From: Floccularia luteovirens
Lineage: Eukaryota > Basidiomycota > Agaricomycetes > Agaricales > Squamanitaceae
Reading direction: 5' to 3'
Length of the DNA stretch: 64,000 nucleotides
Assembly: GCA_009739215.1 (NCBI GenBank)
Contig: VSJF01000008.1
Location: forward strand, 1,054,001-1,118,000
The position numbers and the translations under genes are program-made. Positions 1 to 10,307 of the stretch are shown here, piece after piece; the stretch's first letter is position 1; the number at the start of each line of letters is the position of its first letter. The notes below the pieces were generated by a model. It ran no database searches, had not been told where the DNA came from, and was given only the letters and a program-made list of their open reading frames with translations.

Positions 1-880
1 TTTGATTTGAACTTTAGGATGCTGAGAAAGCATTAGAGCATGGTGTAAATGGTATAATCGTCTCAAATCATGGTAGGTAACACGCTAGTCAGAACGTCTA
101 CCAATCTCACGTGCTGTGGAATAGGTGGGCGCCAGGTTGATGGTGCAATACCTTCTCTCTATGCCCTCGAGGCAATAATGAGATCCCAAAAAATCAAGGA
201 AGCTCAGAAATCCGGAAAACTCACAGTCTTGTTCGATTCTGGTATTCGGTCCGGAGCAGACATTTTCAAGGCAATAGCGCTGGGAGCGCAAGGAGTCCTA
301 CGTAAGGCCTTACTTTCGAGAATTGATTACAAGCTGAGACGATGATTAACAGTTGGACGCCCATGGGTTTATGGAGCAGTTGTGGGTGGACAAGCGGGTG
401 TAGAGCAAGTGATCAGGCATACGCTGGCAGACTTCGACAACACGCTTAGTTGTGCAGGTTATAAGAGTGTGGCTGATATCCATGGAAAAGCAGACGAAGT
501 ACTCATGAAGCTAGATTTCTGATATTAAATAAAGTCTCACGGTAAATAAAATGTGTATTTTTTGATTTATTGTCCCGCAACTATTACATAATATGACTTG
601 TCTTTCATTGGAACTATCATGTCGAAGCTAGCAAAGGATGCAGCAGCTTTCAAGTCTGTACTTCATAGACAAGATTACACGTCGTGGCACTCGCAACCAC
701 CACCTCTTGACTCACAGGCTAGTGGTACTTCAACACCAGCGGAACCCAGCTCTCTATCGTCATCTCCAAAGAAGAAAAGGCCAAAAACAAGTACGTACTG
801 CACAGCTCACAATGCCTGGCTATAGCTCCTGTAGATAGTGGTCTACTCACAGCCTGCGGATACTGGGACGGGAACCAATA
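1..880 (+). repeat. Segmental duplication, copy 1 (dehydrogenase 3' end plus tfa2 5' end)
   Basis: Bases 1-880 match 6140-7057 in the same orientation, through exons, introns and the intergenic stretch between the two genes. The match covers the last exons of the FMN dehydrogenase and the first exon and start of exon 2 of the TFIIE beta gene. It may continue left of the window. Differences are scattered substitutions and small indels, plus a foldback insertion in copy 2. Confidence 0.85.
18..522 (+). CDS. FMN-dependent alpha-hydroxy-acid dehydrogenase, 3' end (cut by window edge)
   Basis: Only the C-terminal part lies in the window; the gene starts to the left. Three exons are seen: from base 18 (after an acceptor AG), from the GGRQVDGA motif, and from GRPWVYGAV to the TGA at 520-522. 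The SNHGGRQVDGA motif, with the substrate-binding/catalytic His and Arg, is split by an intron inside the first Gly codon. It is followed by DSGIRSGADIFKA, the FMN phosphate-binding part of the TIM barrel. The family (glycolate oxidase, lactate dehydrogenase/monooxygenase type) oxidises 2-hydroxy acids with FMN; the exact substrate cannot be told. Exons and introns are nearly identical to the copy at 6150-6665, so duplication was recent. This copy shows no lesion in the visible part. Confidence 0.85.
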
Positions 881-1763
881 TCAATACACAACTTCTCTAT
901 GCTGTTAACCACATGAAAGTGATTTAGTAGTTTCACAGTTTGGCGACGCCTTTTGTTAATGATGTGACTAGTCAACGCAAAACCCTATGCGTTTGCAAGA
1001 TCTTGCTATCGTGACAAATACCCCTCTTGACACTGACCATGTCCTGCTTGAAAAATTCAAAGCACATGATAGAATCCAGTGGGACCCAAAGACAGACCTT
1101 TATTCGTACAAAGTATGTCTTGAAATCATCACCTAACCTAACCTAATTAGACTAACGTCCATCTTTGCCTGCTTTAGCATGAATTCAACTTTCGAAATAA
1201 AGCAGCACTACTCACGGAAATTCAACGACAGACTCGACGTGGGGGTGGACTTTCGGTTCGGGCACTCAAAGAATCCTGGAAAGAAGCTCCGGCAGCCATT
1301 GAAGAGCTGGAAAAAGAGGGAGAGGTTATGGTTACCCGGACCGTGAAAGATGGTCAGCTGCGTATGGTTTTCTGGAATGAAATCAAGCCAACGGAAGAAA
1401 GTGGAGGAACACAGGTGGAGAAAGGTGTGTCGTCATGTGATAGGACAATGGAAGTTGCTAATCAATGTTTGCAGAGTTTCTTGATCTGTGGCATTCCTTG
1501 AAGGTGCCAACGGAAGGGGAACTTACGAAACAGTTGGCTTCAGGTATGGACATATTTATCACCATTTTTGGCAGTTTGTGCAACAATAGATTGTAGAGGG
1601 GTTGCAAGTGACAGCCGCCGAGGCGGTTGCTCCGAAGGCCCCCACAAACAAGAAGAAAGGAAAGCGTGGTGGCGCACCTCGTCAACGTCAAGTCAGGATC
1701 ACAAATACACATTTGAAGGGAGAAATAGATTTATCAAGGGATTATGTCGTTCCTGGAAAATGA
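619..1763 (+). CDS. tfa2: Transcription initiation factor IIE beta subunit
   Basis: TFIIE beta pairs with TFIIE alpha in the RNA polymerase II pre-initiation complex and helps load and regulate TFIIH. The start ATG at 619 opens a Ser/Pro/Lys-rich tail (MSKLAKDAAAFKSVL). A short intron leads to VYSQPADTGTGTNINTQLLY, the start of the first winged helix. The next exons give PMRLQDLAIVTNTPLD and then the second winged-helix region (RKAALLTEIQRQTRRGGGLS, RALKESWKEAP). The C-terminus is basic (KKKGKRGG) and ends at TGA 1761-1763. Exon joins at about 820, 911, 1112 and in the 1420-1475 region keep the family reading frame. The gene reads as intact and is probably the functional one, because the second copy at 6762 stops after exon 1. 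Confidence 0.85.
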
Positions 1764-2169
1764 TATCAACTGTTGGGACAAGGTGGCGTTTTGGATATTC
1801 CTATACCAGGATATATAATGATAACTTTCATGTAATTACTCATGTAGCAAAAACTTTTAAAATGCAATTTCTCGTCTTATACATCTATCCTAGCACACAC
1901 CAGACTGCCATCATCCCACGTGCCATGGACGAGAATAGCAGCCAATCGACAATGAACCACTAATCCTCAGGCCTCGTTTCGTGAATCGTGAATGCAGCAC
2001 CCCTTTCTTTACACAAAGGGATTCTCCCCCATGCGTTCTCGACGTGGCTCTATATCTGAACACAACAAAAGTTCAAATGGATTCCCTTTCTTACGTCTGG
2101 CTATTGAAATACCGGATAGATACCTTCCAATTTCTTCACCAACCGTCCCGCTGACCTTTGTGCTACATA

Positions 2170-4128
2170 ATGCGCCTCCCACTTTTTACAAAAATCTTGT
2201 TCTTACAAGTTATGACAACAAGCCAAGTTTCATGCTATTGGCTCATGGGCATCAGCAAGTACATTTTGAATCATTCGCTTATTGCTTCAACTGATCGATT
2301 TCTCAAAGATAATATCATAACTACGCAACGCATAGATCCTGTTGTGTATCCTGGCATGGTTTCCACTCATGTCCATTCAGGTACTACCATCTGATAATAT
2401 GCGATTTTGCAATTCATGCTGATATCAGCCCTACAGTTCTAGGTGGTAGCAATTTCGGACTTAATGTGTCAACTGCGGCACTGCGGGAAAGCGAGTGTAC
2501 ATCGATACCTATTCAAGAAGACAAGAGCAACTATTGGTTCCCTGTGAGTTCATTGTTTCAAATCTTAAATGACATTCTTATACCACGTATGGTAGCACCT
2601 ATACTTTCAGTAAGCTATCCATCGTTAACCCGTGATTGGTCATAATGTCAATGAATGTCATATTGTGACAGGTGGTCAAACGGATCATTTACAAGCGTTG
2701 ACGGTAGCGCGGTAATGTATGTCTTAATCTTTCAACTAAGGTTCTGTTGTACTTACATCACCCTTCAGCTGTATGACACCTGTTTGTTCGAAACCATATG
2801 CGTACACCTATCCAGCTATATACAGATTATCTATTTAGCGATGCTCCAGGAAATACAACAGCATTTCCAGATGATGTAAGTCTATGCCAATTACTTCTCT
2901 TGATCATACAAATACTGAATATGTACTAGTTTCGAATGCTTTCCGGTGAGTGTCCCTGATCACCGCACAGGCGTGTGTCTCACTGTGGATCCAGGAGATC
3001 CAACTCTACGTAAACTCAATGCGTCGAGCTTTGCACAGCAAGCTATAACTTTCATATGTCTCGATTTCAATGGCAAATCGTCTAAATACAATGAATTACC
3101 GACAATACGATGCCCTTCCGGAATACGCTCCCAAATAGTTCGTATCTTCTTTCTATTGATACCACCCGGACAATATATAACACTGTTACAGAATTTCCCC
3201 AGCTGCTGGGATGGAAAAGTGAGTTTGAACATGCAATTCCCCGGATCAATGTTGCTGATTGATCATCTCAGAACACGGATTCTGTTGACCACAAATCCCA
3301 TGTTGTATTTCCATCAACTGGTCCTGATAATGGAACATGTAGTGATCCAGCCTTTCCAATAACATTACCACGAATCTTTATGGAAGTGTACTGGGGCGCA
3401 CAAGCATTTGACGATTCCCGTCATCAAGCTATGAAGCCTGACCAGCCATTTGTGTATGTACAAATATTCCCTTATCAATAAGATGCCAGTTTTTTGAACT
3501 TGTCATCATTGCAGGTTTGCAAATGGTGATCCAACTGGCTATGGTTATCACGCAGGTAAGGGATCGTGAGATTGAAAGCGGCCACCAAAATGATTCTGAG
3601 GATGTAGATTTTATCAATGGGTGGGAGGAAGGTGTATTGCAGAGAGCTCTTGATGGCTGCAACTGCAACCCATATGGTGACGCATCATGTTGCGTGGCAA
3701 AACAACTTTTCACGATGGACACGAAAAAACAATGCTTTATCACAAATACATTTGATGAAATCAGTATGAGTTACTTTTTCATTCCATGAAATATCGGTCT
3801 AATGCTTACAAAATGCAAAGCTCTAGGAACACTAGCTAGTCTCCCAGGAAACAACCCAGTACAAAAGGACTGTTCCGAGGAACTCATCGATCCATTGACA
3901 CCTCCGATTCTCAATCCGGTGTTTGTATACAACAGTTCGAGCAGTCAATTACCTTCAGGCACTGTCATGAGACCCGCGCAAACAGTAGCAGTGACACAAA
4001 CCGCTACGGGGTCTTGCGTAAGAGGCTCTAACGGCACACCTGGGCTTGTTCCAGGGAGAACTATCTTGGCATGTGAAATTTCAGCAGTTGTACTGACACT
4101 GGTGGCGAGTGGGATCGGAATCTTGTAG
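2170..4128 (+). CDS. Secreted DUF1996 protein, probably GPI-anchored
   Basis: The family is fungal, extracellular, of unproven function, and often carries extra carbohydrate-binding or WSC modules; none is seen here. After a hydrophobic start (MRLPLFTKILFLQV) come the family blocks YWLMGI, TTQRIDPVVYPGMVS, HVHSVLGGSNFG, ESECTSIPIQEDKSNYW, NGSFTSVDG, DAPGNTTAFPDD, CLDFNGKSSKYNELP, FPSCWDGK, NTDSVDHKSHVVFPSTGP, DNGTCSDPAFPITLPRIF and NPYGDASCC. At least seven introns are needed, and one exon is only 14 bases (2596-2609, HLYFQ). The last exon is Ser/Thr-rich and ends in a hydrophobic run (AVVLTLVASGIGIL) without a basic tail, as in GPI-anchored wall proteins. Exon borders between about 2720 and 2870 are uncertain. 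The initiator is the first ATG before the hydrophobic run. Confidence 0.8.
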
Positions 4129-5006
4129 TAAATGTATGAAGTCCAGTTCAATTTAATTTATCCCATTCAAGATTCATTTGTACGGTAAACAGGTCTTATG
4201 TAGTTGTAATCAGCTCAGGTAAAGAAACGGAACAAAAGATCTTGAAATTTGTTAATATGCTCTTATATCTGACGACGGGATCCCAGTGATGACTTGAGGT
4301 TATTGGAAATACAGACCAAATCGGATGATCCAACCATGGAACGATGATATGATCGAGGTTGGTGAATGAATCGCCCCACTTTAGATGCCGTAATCTCCCC
4401 GTTCATGCATTGCTACAACTAGAATGGTGTTATCAATACGGTGGCAGGATCTTTAGGTAGAAATTAGCTTTCAGGCCATCAGGCCTTAGGTATGATCATC
4501 TGAGTGGACAATTTGGAATCGATCAGAACAATTGGAGATGCAGGTTCAGTGTGGATGGAAGCAAATAAATGGATGAACAAATGCAAAATGCAAATATAAT
4601 TTACAAGTTAATGGTCTATTTCAAGAATAGTGTTGAAATGCAATTCCTCACTTACATACTATAGACTAAAGTTGGACACTGGATTTTGAATGATAAGTAT
4701 GAAAATAATTGGTATTTGGTTGATCCTTGCTCTCCTTCGTGAAGATGGTTGTGGCTGGCCAGTGACAAAGTTTCCGGGAAACCTTTTAGATGTAAATAAC
4801 TCCAAACCTTAACTTTAGGTTGAGTTCACATGGTATTACGGGCTCTTGATGTACCGTTTATTCCGATATTACTTATGGGACAGAATTGCACGCAGATATG
4901 TAATCAGAGCTTCTCGCGAAAACATAAAGCCATGCAGATAATCATTCCCGACCACCCTCGGGCGCTCCTGTACTTCGTAGAATATTTGACCTGATCAGAT
5001 TACAAG
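4129..5006. other. Intergenic region, 878 bases
   Basis: No supported gene. It holds the left copy of a dispersed repeat (about 4290-4720) and the promoter of the dehydrogenase starting at 5007. Confidence 0.6.
4290..4720 (+). repeat. Dispersed repeat, copy 1
   Basis: Shares an ordered series of blocks with about 7070-7395 in the same orientation, for example ATGAATCGCCCCAC, AGGTTCAGTGTGGA, ATGCAATTCCT and ACTTACATACT. The copies differ by many substitutions and indels, so the duplication is older than that of 1-880. No coding potential or terminal inverted repeats were recognised. It could be a relict LTR or non-autonomous element. Confidence 0.55.
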
Positions 5007-6665
5007 ATGTCCAGCGATCAAATGACAGAAGCCTCCAACCCATGGAAAAACTACATGATCGAGATATATACTAGCCGAAAGGCTCCTCAGCCACTCGGAA
5101 CAGTGGTCTATGAAGAAATACAAGAAAAAGCGAAAGAGAAGCTGAAGGAGTATCCTGGTATGCATTCAGCCTATCGGGTCCGTAGGCTCGTTTGAAGTTT
5201 CACCCTCTCGCTATCAACAGGTGCGTTCACATTCGCCTTCGGCAGCGCAGGTACCCATTCGACATACCAAAATAATCTACGTGCGTTCCGGAAGTGGGGC
5301 ATCATTCCACGTATGTTAGTGGATGCGACCAATCGTAGCATTGAGGTAATACCACAACCTATTAGAACTTACACTCGCACTTTGTTTATCGCTGTAAAAC
5401 TGACTTCTAATTTTTTCTCCAAAGACTACCATTTTTGGTGTAAAGCACCCATCTCCACTCTTCATTGCCCCTATCGGAGCCCAAGGAATATTTTATGAAG
5501 ATGCTGAACTTGCACCTGCAAGAGCAGCAGCGAAACTTCGGATACCGCTTCATCCTCAGTACTGCATCCAGTCGAAGTATAGAAGATATTGCACAGGCTA
5601 ATGGTGATGGCTATCGTTGGTATCAGCTGTATTGGTATGTAACTGTACCTGCTGATCGAGTGACCGCGACTTCAATTTGACATAGGCCAATTCATGATGA
5701 CGTTACCCTATCTCTACTGAAGCGAGCCAAAGACAGCGGCTTCAAGGCTCTCGTCGTAACAGTAGATGCAATGAATCTTGGTTGGCGTCCTTATGACCTT
5801 GAGACTGCATATACGCCTTATGGACACGGAATCGGGATCCAAGTGGGCATATCCGATCCAGCGTTCATGGGACGACACAATATGCAGCCTGTACAAGAAC
5901 GGACAAAATTCCCTTACGTTTCGGCAGAAAAGGATAGACTTTTTGCAGAAGGAGATGAGGAGATAAGGAGGTATACTTACCTGGCATCTGAGTGGTCGAA
6001 GGAGGCAATGTCGGGTAATTTCAGGGAATGGAGCGACCTGAAGCTATTGAGGGATAATTGGGAGGGCCCTCTGGTGCTTAAAGGAATCCAAAGTGTGCAC
6101 GTATGTCCTTCATTTCGACTAATAAAGCTATAATTTTATTTAGACTTGAACCTGTAGGATGCTGAGAAAGCACTAGAGCATGGCGTAAATGGTATAATCG
6201 TATCGAATCATGGTAGGTAGAAGCCTACACGCTATTCAGCACGTCTACCAACCTTATGCACTTTGGAACAGGTGGGCGCCAGGTTGATGGAGCCATCCCT
6301 TCTCTCTATGCTCTCGAGGCAATAATGAGATCCCAAAAAATCAAGGAAGCTCAGAAATCCGGAAAACTCACAGTCTTGTTCGATTCTGGTATTCGGTCCG
6401 GAGCAGACATTTTCAAGGCAATAGCGATGGGAGCGCAAGGAGTCCTACGTAAGGCCTTACTTTTGAGAATTGATTACAAGCTGAGTGATTAACAGTTGGA
6501 CGCCCATGGGTTTATGGAGCAGTTGTGGGTGGACAAGCGGGTGTAGAGCAAGTGATTAGGCATACGCTGGCCGACTTTGACAACACGCTTAGTTGTGCAG
6601 GTTATAAGAGTGTGGTTGATATCCGTGGAAAAGCAGATGAGGTACTCATGAAGCTAGATTTCTGA
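5007..6665 (+). CDS. FMN-dependent alpha-hydroxy-acid dehydrogenase (full-length copy, apparent frameshift)
   Basis: Predicted cytosolic flavoenzyme oxidising a 2-hydroxy acid (lactate/glycolate-oxidase superfamily). From ATG 5007 the exons give AFTFAFGSAGTHSTYQNNL, KHPSPLFIAPIGAQG (FMN-binding start of the barrel), FILSTASSRSIEDIA, GYRWYQLYW, ALVVTVDAMNLGWR, the Lys strand PLVLKGIQ, SNHGGRQVDGA with the His/Arg pair, DSGIRSGADIFKAIAMGA, and GRPWVYGAVVGGQ to the TGA at 6663-6665. Six introns are seen. One extra base near 5548 (after KLRIP) shifts the frame: the preceding frame runs into a stop at about 5600, while the family sequence continues one base over. This is either a disabling insertion or a sequence error. 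The last exons duplicate 18-522. Confidence 0.75.
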
Positions 6666-6761
6666 TATTAAATAAAGTCTCACGGTAAATAAAATGTGTA
6701 TTTTTTGATTTATTGTCATGCAACTATTACATAATATGACTTGTCTTTCATTGGAACTGTC

Positions 6762-7057
6762 ATGTCGAAGCTAGCAAAGGATGCAGCAGCTTTCAAGTCT
6801 GTACTACATAGACAAGATTACACGTCGTGGCACTCGCAACCACCACCTCTTGACTCACAGGCTAGTGGTACTTCAACACCAGTGGAACCTAGCTCTATAT
6901 TATCCTCTCTGAAGAAGAGGCCAAAAACTAGTACATATCTGTATTGGTATAGATACGTACTTGTCTTTGGTCTCTTCTTCAGAGAGGAGCCTTACAATGT
7001 CCGGTTACAGCTCCTGTAGATGTGGTCTACTTACAGCCTGTGGGTACTGGGGCCGGG
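6762..7057 (+). pseudogene. TFIIE beta 5' fragment
   Basis: Copies the first exon of tfa2 from ATG 6762 (MSKLAKDAAAFKSVLHRQDY) and a remnant of the exon 2 start (VVY...PVGTGA), then ends abruptly. About 90 percent of the protein, including most of both winged helices, is missing. The intron region contains an inverted duplication (6903-6988). No product with TFIIE function is possible; a truncated transcript could still be made because the copied upstream region is present. Confidence 0.8.
6903..6988. repeat. Foldback inverted repeat, 38-base arms
   Basis: Arm 6903-6940 pairs with 6951-6988 at 34 of 38 positions around a 10-base loop. The right arm keeps CAAGTACGTA as in functional tfa2 at the same place (about 787-796), whereas the left arm has changed, so the arms look like a template-switch copy of the exon 1 end. 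Confidence 0.8.
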
Positions 7058-7069
7058 TGAACTTCAGCC

Positions 7070-7395
7070 CAAATCGAATGATTCAATGATAGAATGATGA
7101 TATAATTGAGGTGGTACAATGAATCGCCCCACCTTAGATACCAGTCTCTATTTAAATCTAACTACGTGCATTGTTACCAATACGACAATGTCTTTGTCTA
7201 GGATTGATCGGAAGGGAGAACTGGAGATGTAGGTTCAGTGTGGACGGAGGCAAAATAAATGGAATGGACGATAAATGTAAAATACAAATATAATACACGG
7301 ATACTTGTATAATTTACAAGCTGATGGTCTACTTCATTTCTATTCAAGGATAACCTGGAATGCAATTCCTTACTTACATACTGCTAGGGATACCA
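7070..7395 (+). repeat. Dispersed repeat, copy 2
   Basis: Direct copy of 4290-4720 with diverged blocks in the same order. It fills the gap between the tfa2 fragment and the kinase gene; nothing else is seen there. Confidence 0.55.
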
Positions 7396-7431
7396 GCCCC
7401 GTAAGCTCTCAACAGAGCGATTCAATAACTT

Positions 7432-8802
7432 TTAGAGGGTAATTTCCAGTCTAGCGAGACCTGTGCCCATCTCTATTTCTGAGACATATTTTTGGAAAAC
7501 TTGGTTGATATCGTCTTTTAAGCCCAACATGCGGTGCAATGCTCGTCCTGTTTGTTCGTAATCACATGCTAGCGAGTACATCCAGTACGCCAAGAATGCT
7601 CCAACATAACCAGCGTCAGAGTCGTGTAATGCTGCCAAGGTACGGCCAGATGCGGGTGTGCATACATGATCTTGAGCTTCAGCAGCTACTAGCGCCTGAT
7701 TGAATGCTTCGTGAACGACAGGACGTTCGTGTCCCACAGTACCTTTCTGTCCTTCCCCGTCTGCATCGACATAATGGCCAGACACCTCAAACGTGGGCAC
7801 TGCGAATGCTTCCCATGGGACTGTTGCTGCACAGTCCCAGTCCAGCACGCCTACAATGTGACCAGAGGAGTCAACGAGAATGTTGTCGCTATGTAGGTCC
7901 CCATGCCGCATCGGGAATGGGCCCATATCATCTCGTTCATCTACTAGGGGCATCATTGCTGCGCGCCAAAGTGATGCGACGAATTGTCGTTTGAGCTGCG
8001 CTGCGCTTTCTGTTGCAGGAACCTCATCTTCGTCCATGCCATCGCTATCTGCCACGACGGCAAGCTGTTCATATGCTTCAGCTTGGATCGCAAAATACTC
8101 CTTTGCTGATGCAAATGGGCCAAGGCCGAAATCAGCACCAGGGCCAACCGACACATTCCCATCAGCATCAATGACAAATGAGCCGATTTTGTCGAACGTA
8201 ATACGGCTGAGCTGGACGTGAATATCCGCGATATCGTTCAGGTATGTCTGCAGGATTGGACGCTTCGTTTCGTCGCCCTGAAGTGGGTCACAATCTGCAC
8301 CACGCCCCAGTTCATGTACGGCAATGCCGCAGTCCTCGATTGTGATTCCTGTGATGGCAGACATCAAAACAAAGGCTGGAAATTCCGGTCCAAGTGGATT
8401 GAGAGATGATTGGATGGGATGGTACGCTATGATATCTGGTACAGGTATAGTCGTGCGTGTGCGAACGAGATGGAGAGCAGCGACTTCATTGAGGATTTTA
8501 CGTTCAAGTTGTGCCGCAGTGTTGAAGTATGCATCCATAGGACGCATGCCGAAGCGAATAATCCACGAGGAGTCATCTTCGAAAAGGATTTCAAAAACAG
8601 CAAATGACTGACCCCACGTATACTGGTCAGTAATGAGGCGACATGGAAGCCTGAGGGGATGTAATGAAGTCGCATAGGCTTGTATGTGGATTGTATGTGG
8701 AATGATGAAGTCAACCATCGAGGTGACTCTATCGGAGTATTCTTTGTCCATTATTGCAAGAGATGCCTCAACGTCGGGCCATACATCGCTGATGGGTGAC
8801 AT
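7432..8802 (-). CDS. Aminoglycoside phosphotransferase (APH)-like kinase
   Basis: Single open frame of 456 residues from ATG 8802. It has the protein-kinase-like fold of the APH/choline kinase family. The Brenner motif HGDLHSDNILVD (about residues 293-304) supplies the catalytic Asp, and GVLDWDCA about 12 residues later supplies the metal-binding Asp. WIIRFGM and the following Glu (ERKILNEV) fit the nucleotide-binding Lys-Glu region, although the usual Lys is not obvious. Many agaric genomes carry dozens of such kinases; substrates are mostly unknown, and the name does not imply antibiotic resistance. No intron is needed. It ends close to the dispersed repeat. Confidence 0.8.
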   Translation of the reverse strand: MSPISDVWPDVEASLAIMDKEYSDRVTSMVDFIIPHTIHIQAYATSLHPLRLPCRLITDQYTWGQSFAVFEILFEDDSSWIIRFGMRPMDAYFNTAAQLERKILNEVAALHLVRTRTTIPVPDIIAYHPIQSSLNPLGPEFPAFVLMSAITGITIEDCGIAVHELGRGADCDPLQGDETKRPILQTYLNDIADIHVQLSRITFDKIGSFVIDADGNVSVGPGADFGLGPFASAKEYFAIQAEAYEQLAVVADSDGMDEDEVPATESAAQLKRQFVASLWRAAMMPLVDERDDMGPFPMRHGDLHSDNILVDSSGHIVGVLDWDCAATVPWEAFAVPTFEVSGHYVDADGEGQKGTVGHERPVVHEAFNQALVAAEAQDHVCTPASGRTLAALHDSDAGYVGAFLAYWMYSLACDYEQTGRALHRMLGLKDDINQVFQKYVSEIEMGTGLARLEITL

Positions 8803-10307
8803 ATAAGATTGTGGTTGAGTTCAGAGGTGGTGATAGGAGAAAAGAGATATGATGAATATCCTGGGACTGAATATAAATGATTTTACGTCGCAGCTTTGAC
8901 GTGGGGGTATTGTCAAAGCGAAATCAACGCCAAAGGATGGGAACCTAGATGCATTGCAGGAGTTGTTGGATGATATATCTGATGAGCGTGTAAACAGCGT
9001 GTATGTCCGCTTCCACGCGCCTCGACCAGCTGTTCCTCTGAAACTGTCAGGCCATTTGAGCCGGTCCGGAGTAAATCCGACACTGGTAAACGTATTATAG
9101 TTCGTTACTGACAATTTGGTCGTTTGTACTCCTTTTCTTCAGTGCTAGTTGCTATACAAAGCAATCTCGGATTCAATATCAAAACACTGCTTGCGATCAT
9201 GATCAACTGGGTAATCATTCTGGGGTTTTGCTGTCCACGCTTGTCCCATGATCACAGCCATGATCAGTGCCTGGTTATTTATGACATCTTCTGCCATCCA
9301 AACGAATCTCTTTGTCCATCCTCCTATTTAGAATATTTATACAATATTTAGTGCTAGCCAATCGTACTCCGAGGAATGAAAATTTTCTAGCCTTGAGGTT
9401 TACACATGGCTGCCCCTAAACGATTATATGGAAAGTAGTTCATTCGCAAATTAATCCATGACTATATCTCTAGGCGTTGTTAATACAAATGCCACTCGGT
9501 GTTACATGGCACACAGGGTACACCCCACCTCACTCCGGATAGCTGTAGAGTTGCCCAGCAGTTATATTCAGAAACTGTCGAGAACATGCGAGATATGAGA
9601 TATAGAATTCTAGAAAAGATTTGCGTCGTGAAGTAATTTTTATACACAAGTGAGCTCAGGCTGTCCAACTGTTTATGACTCTTAAATTTAGTAGGGAACC
9701 GAAACTTAACTGCAAGGGTTCGGTAGGGGCGTGAGGGGGGTGTTTGCGGATGGTGGTCCAGCCGGGCGAATCATCCGGGTGTTTGGATCTCGTTCATGTT
9801 AATCTCGTGCTGGTTCGGTTCCTTTGATGAATTGGTGTTTTGCAACGACCAAATTTGCGTTAGGTTTAGGTTGCGAGAAAACGACTGCCGTAAAATTTCC
9901 ACAGCCGACAGCCGACTCTTATAAAGTACGTCGGTACTTCTTTTTTTTTTGATACTTACATCAACGAGGATACACCGATTCAATACTCTCTCAACAAGGG
10001 CGTCTATGAGTGAATAGATTACTGGTATGTGATTGATCTGGTCGAATGACCGGGATTTACATTATTAGCTCTTTATATGAAGACCTTCCTAGTCACATAG
10101 GATCGAGACAAGAACATTCCGGAGGATACGCGGTCGAATTTCAACGCAGTGTGCTTCATTTCATAATCCGTTATTTCTCTTAATATCAATTCTCCACTCT
10201 GGACGCATAACCGAAGGTCCCCATTATGAACTTACAAATTTATGGGACTTGGTATAATAGGTGAATCCTCGTATGATACTAGGATATCTAAGGACTTTAT
10301 ACAACAT
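8803..10307. other. Intergenic region, about 1.5 kb
   Basis: Contains the kinase promoter. An open frame at 8821-9114 on the minus strand (97 codons) has no recognised family and is not called. From about 9720 to 10307 the sequence resembles the 3' flanks of NLR copies B and C, including the block AATTTATGGGACTTGGTAT near 10236 that recurs at 19097. Confidence 0.5.

Larger units (their letters stand above)
6140..7057 (+). repeat. Segmental duplication, copy 2
   Basis: Direct repeat of 1-880. The right edge is sharp: homology with the TFIIE beta gene stops in the exon 2 start at about 7057 and unrelated sequence (the dispersed repeat) follows. Confidence 0.85.

Noticed and set aside
8821..9114. 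A 97-codon minus-strand frame upstream of the APH-like kinase
   Set aside because: No family, no signal peptide and no conserved copy; it may be 5' untranslated or promoter sequence of the kinase gene.
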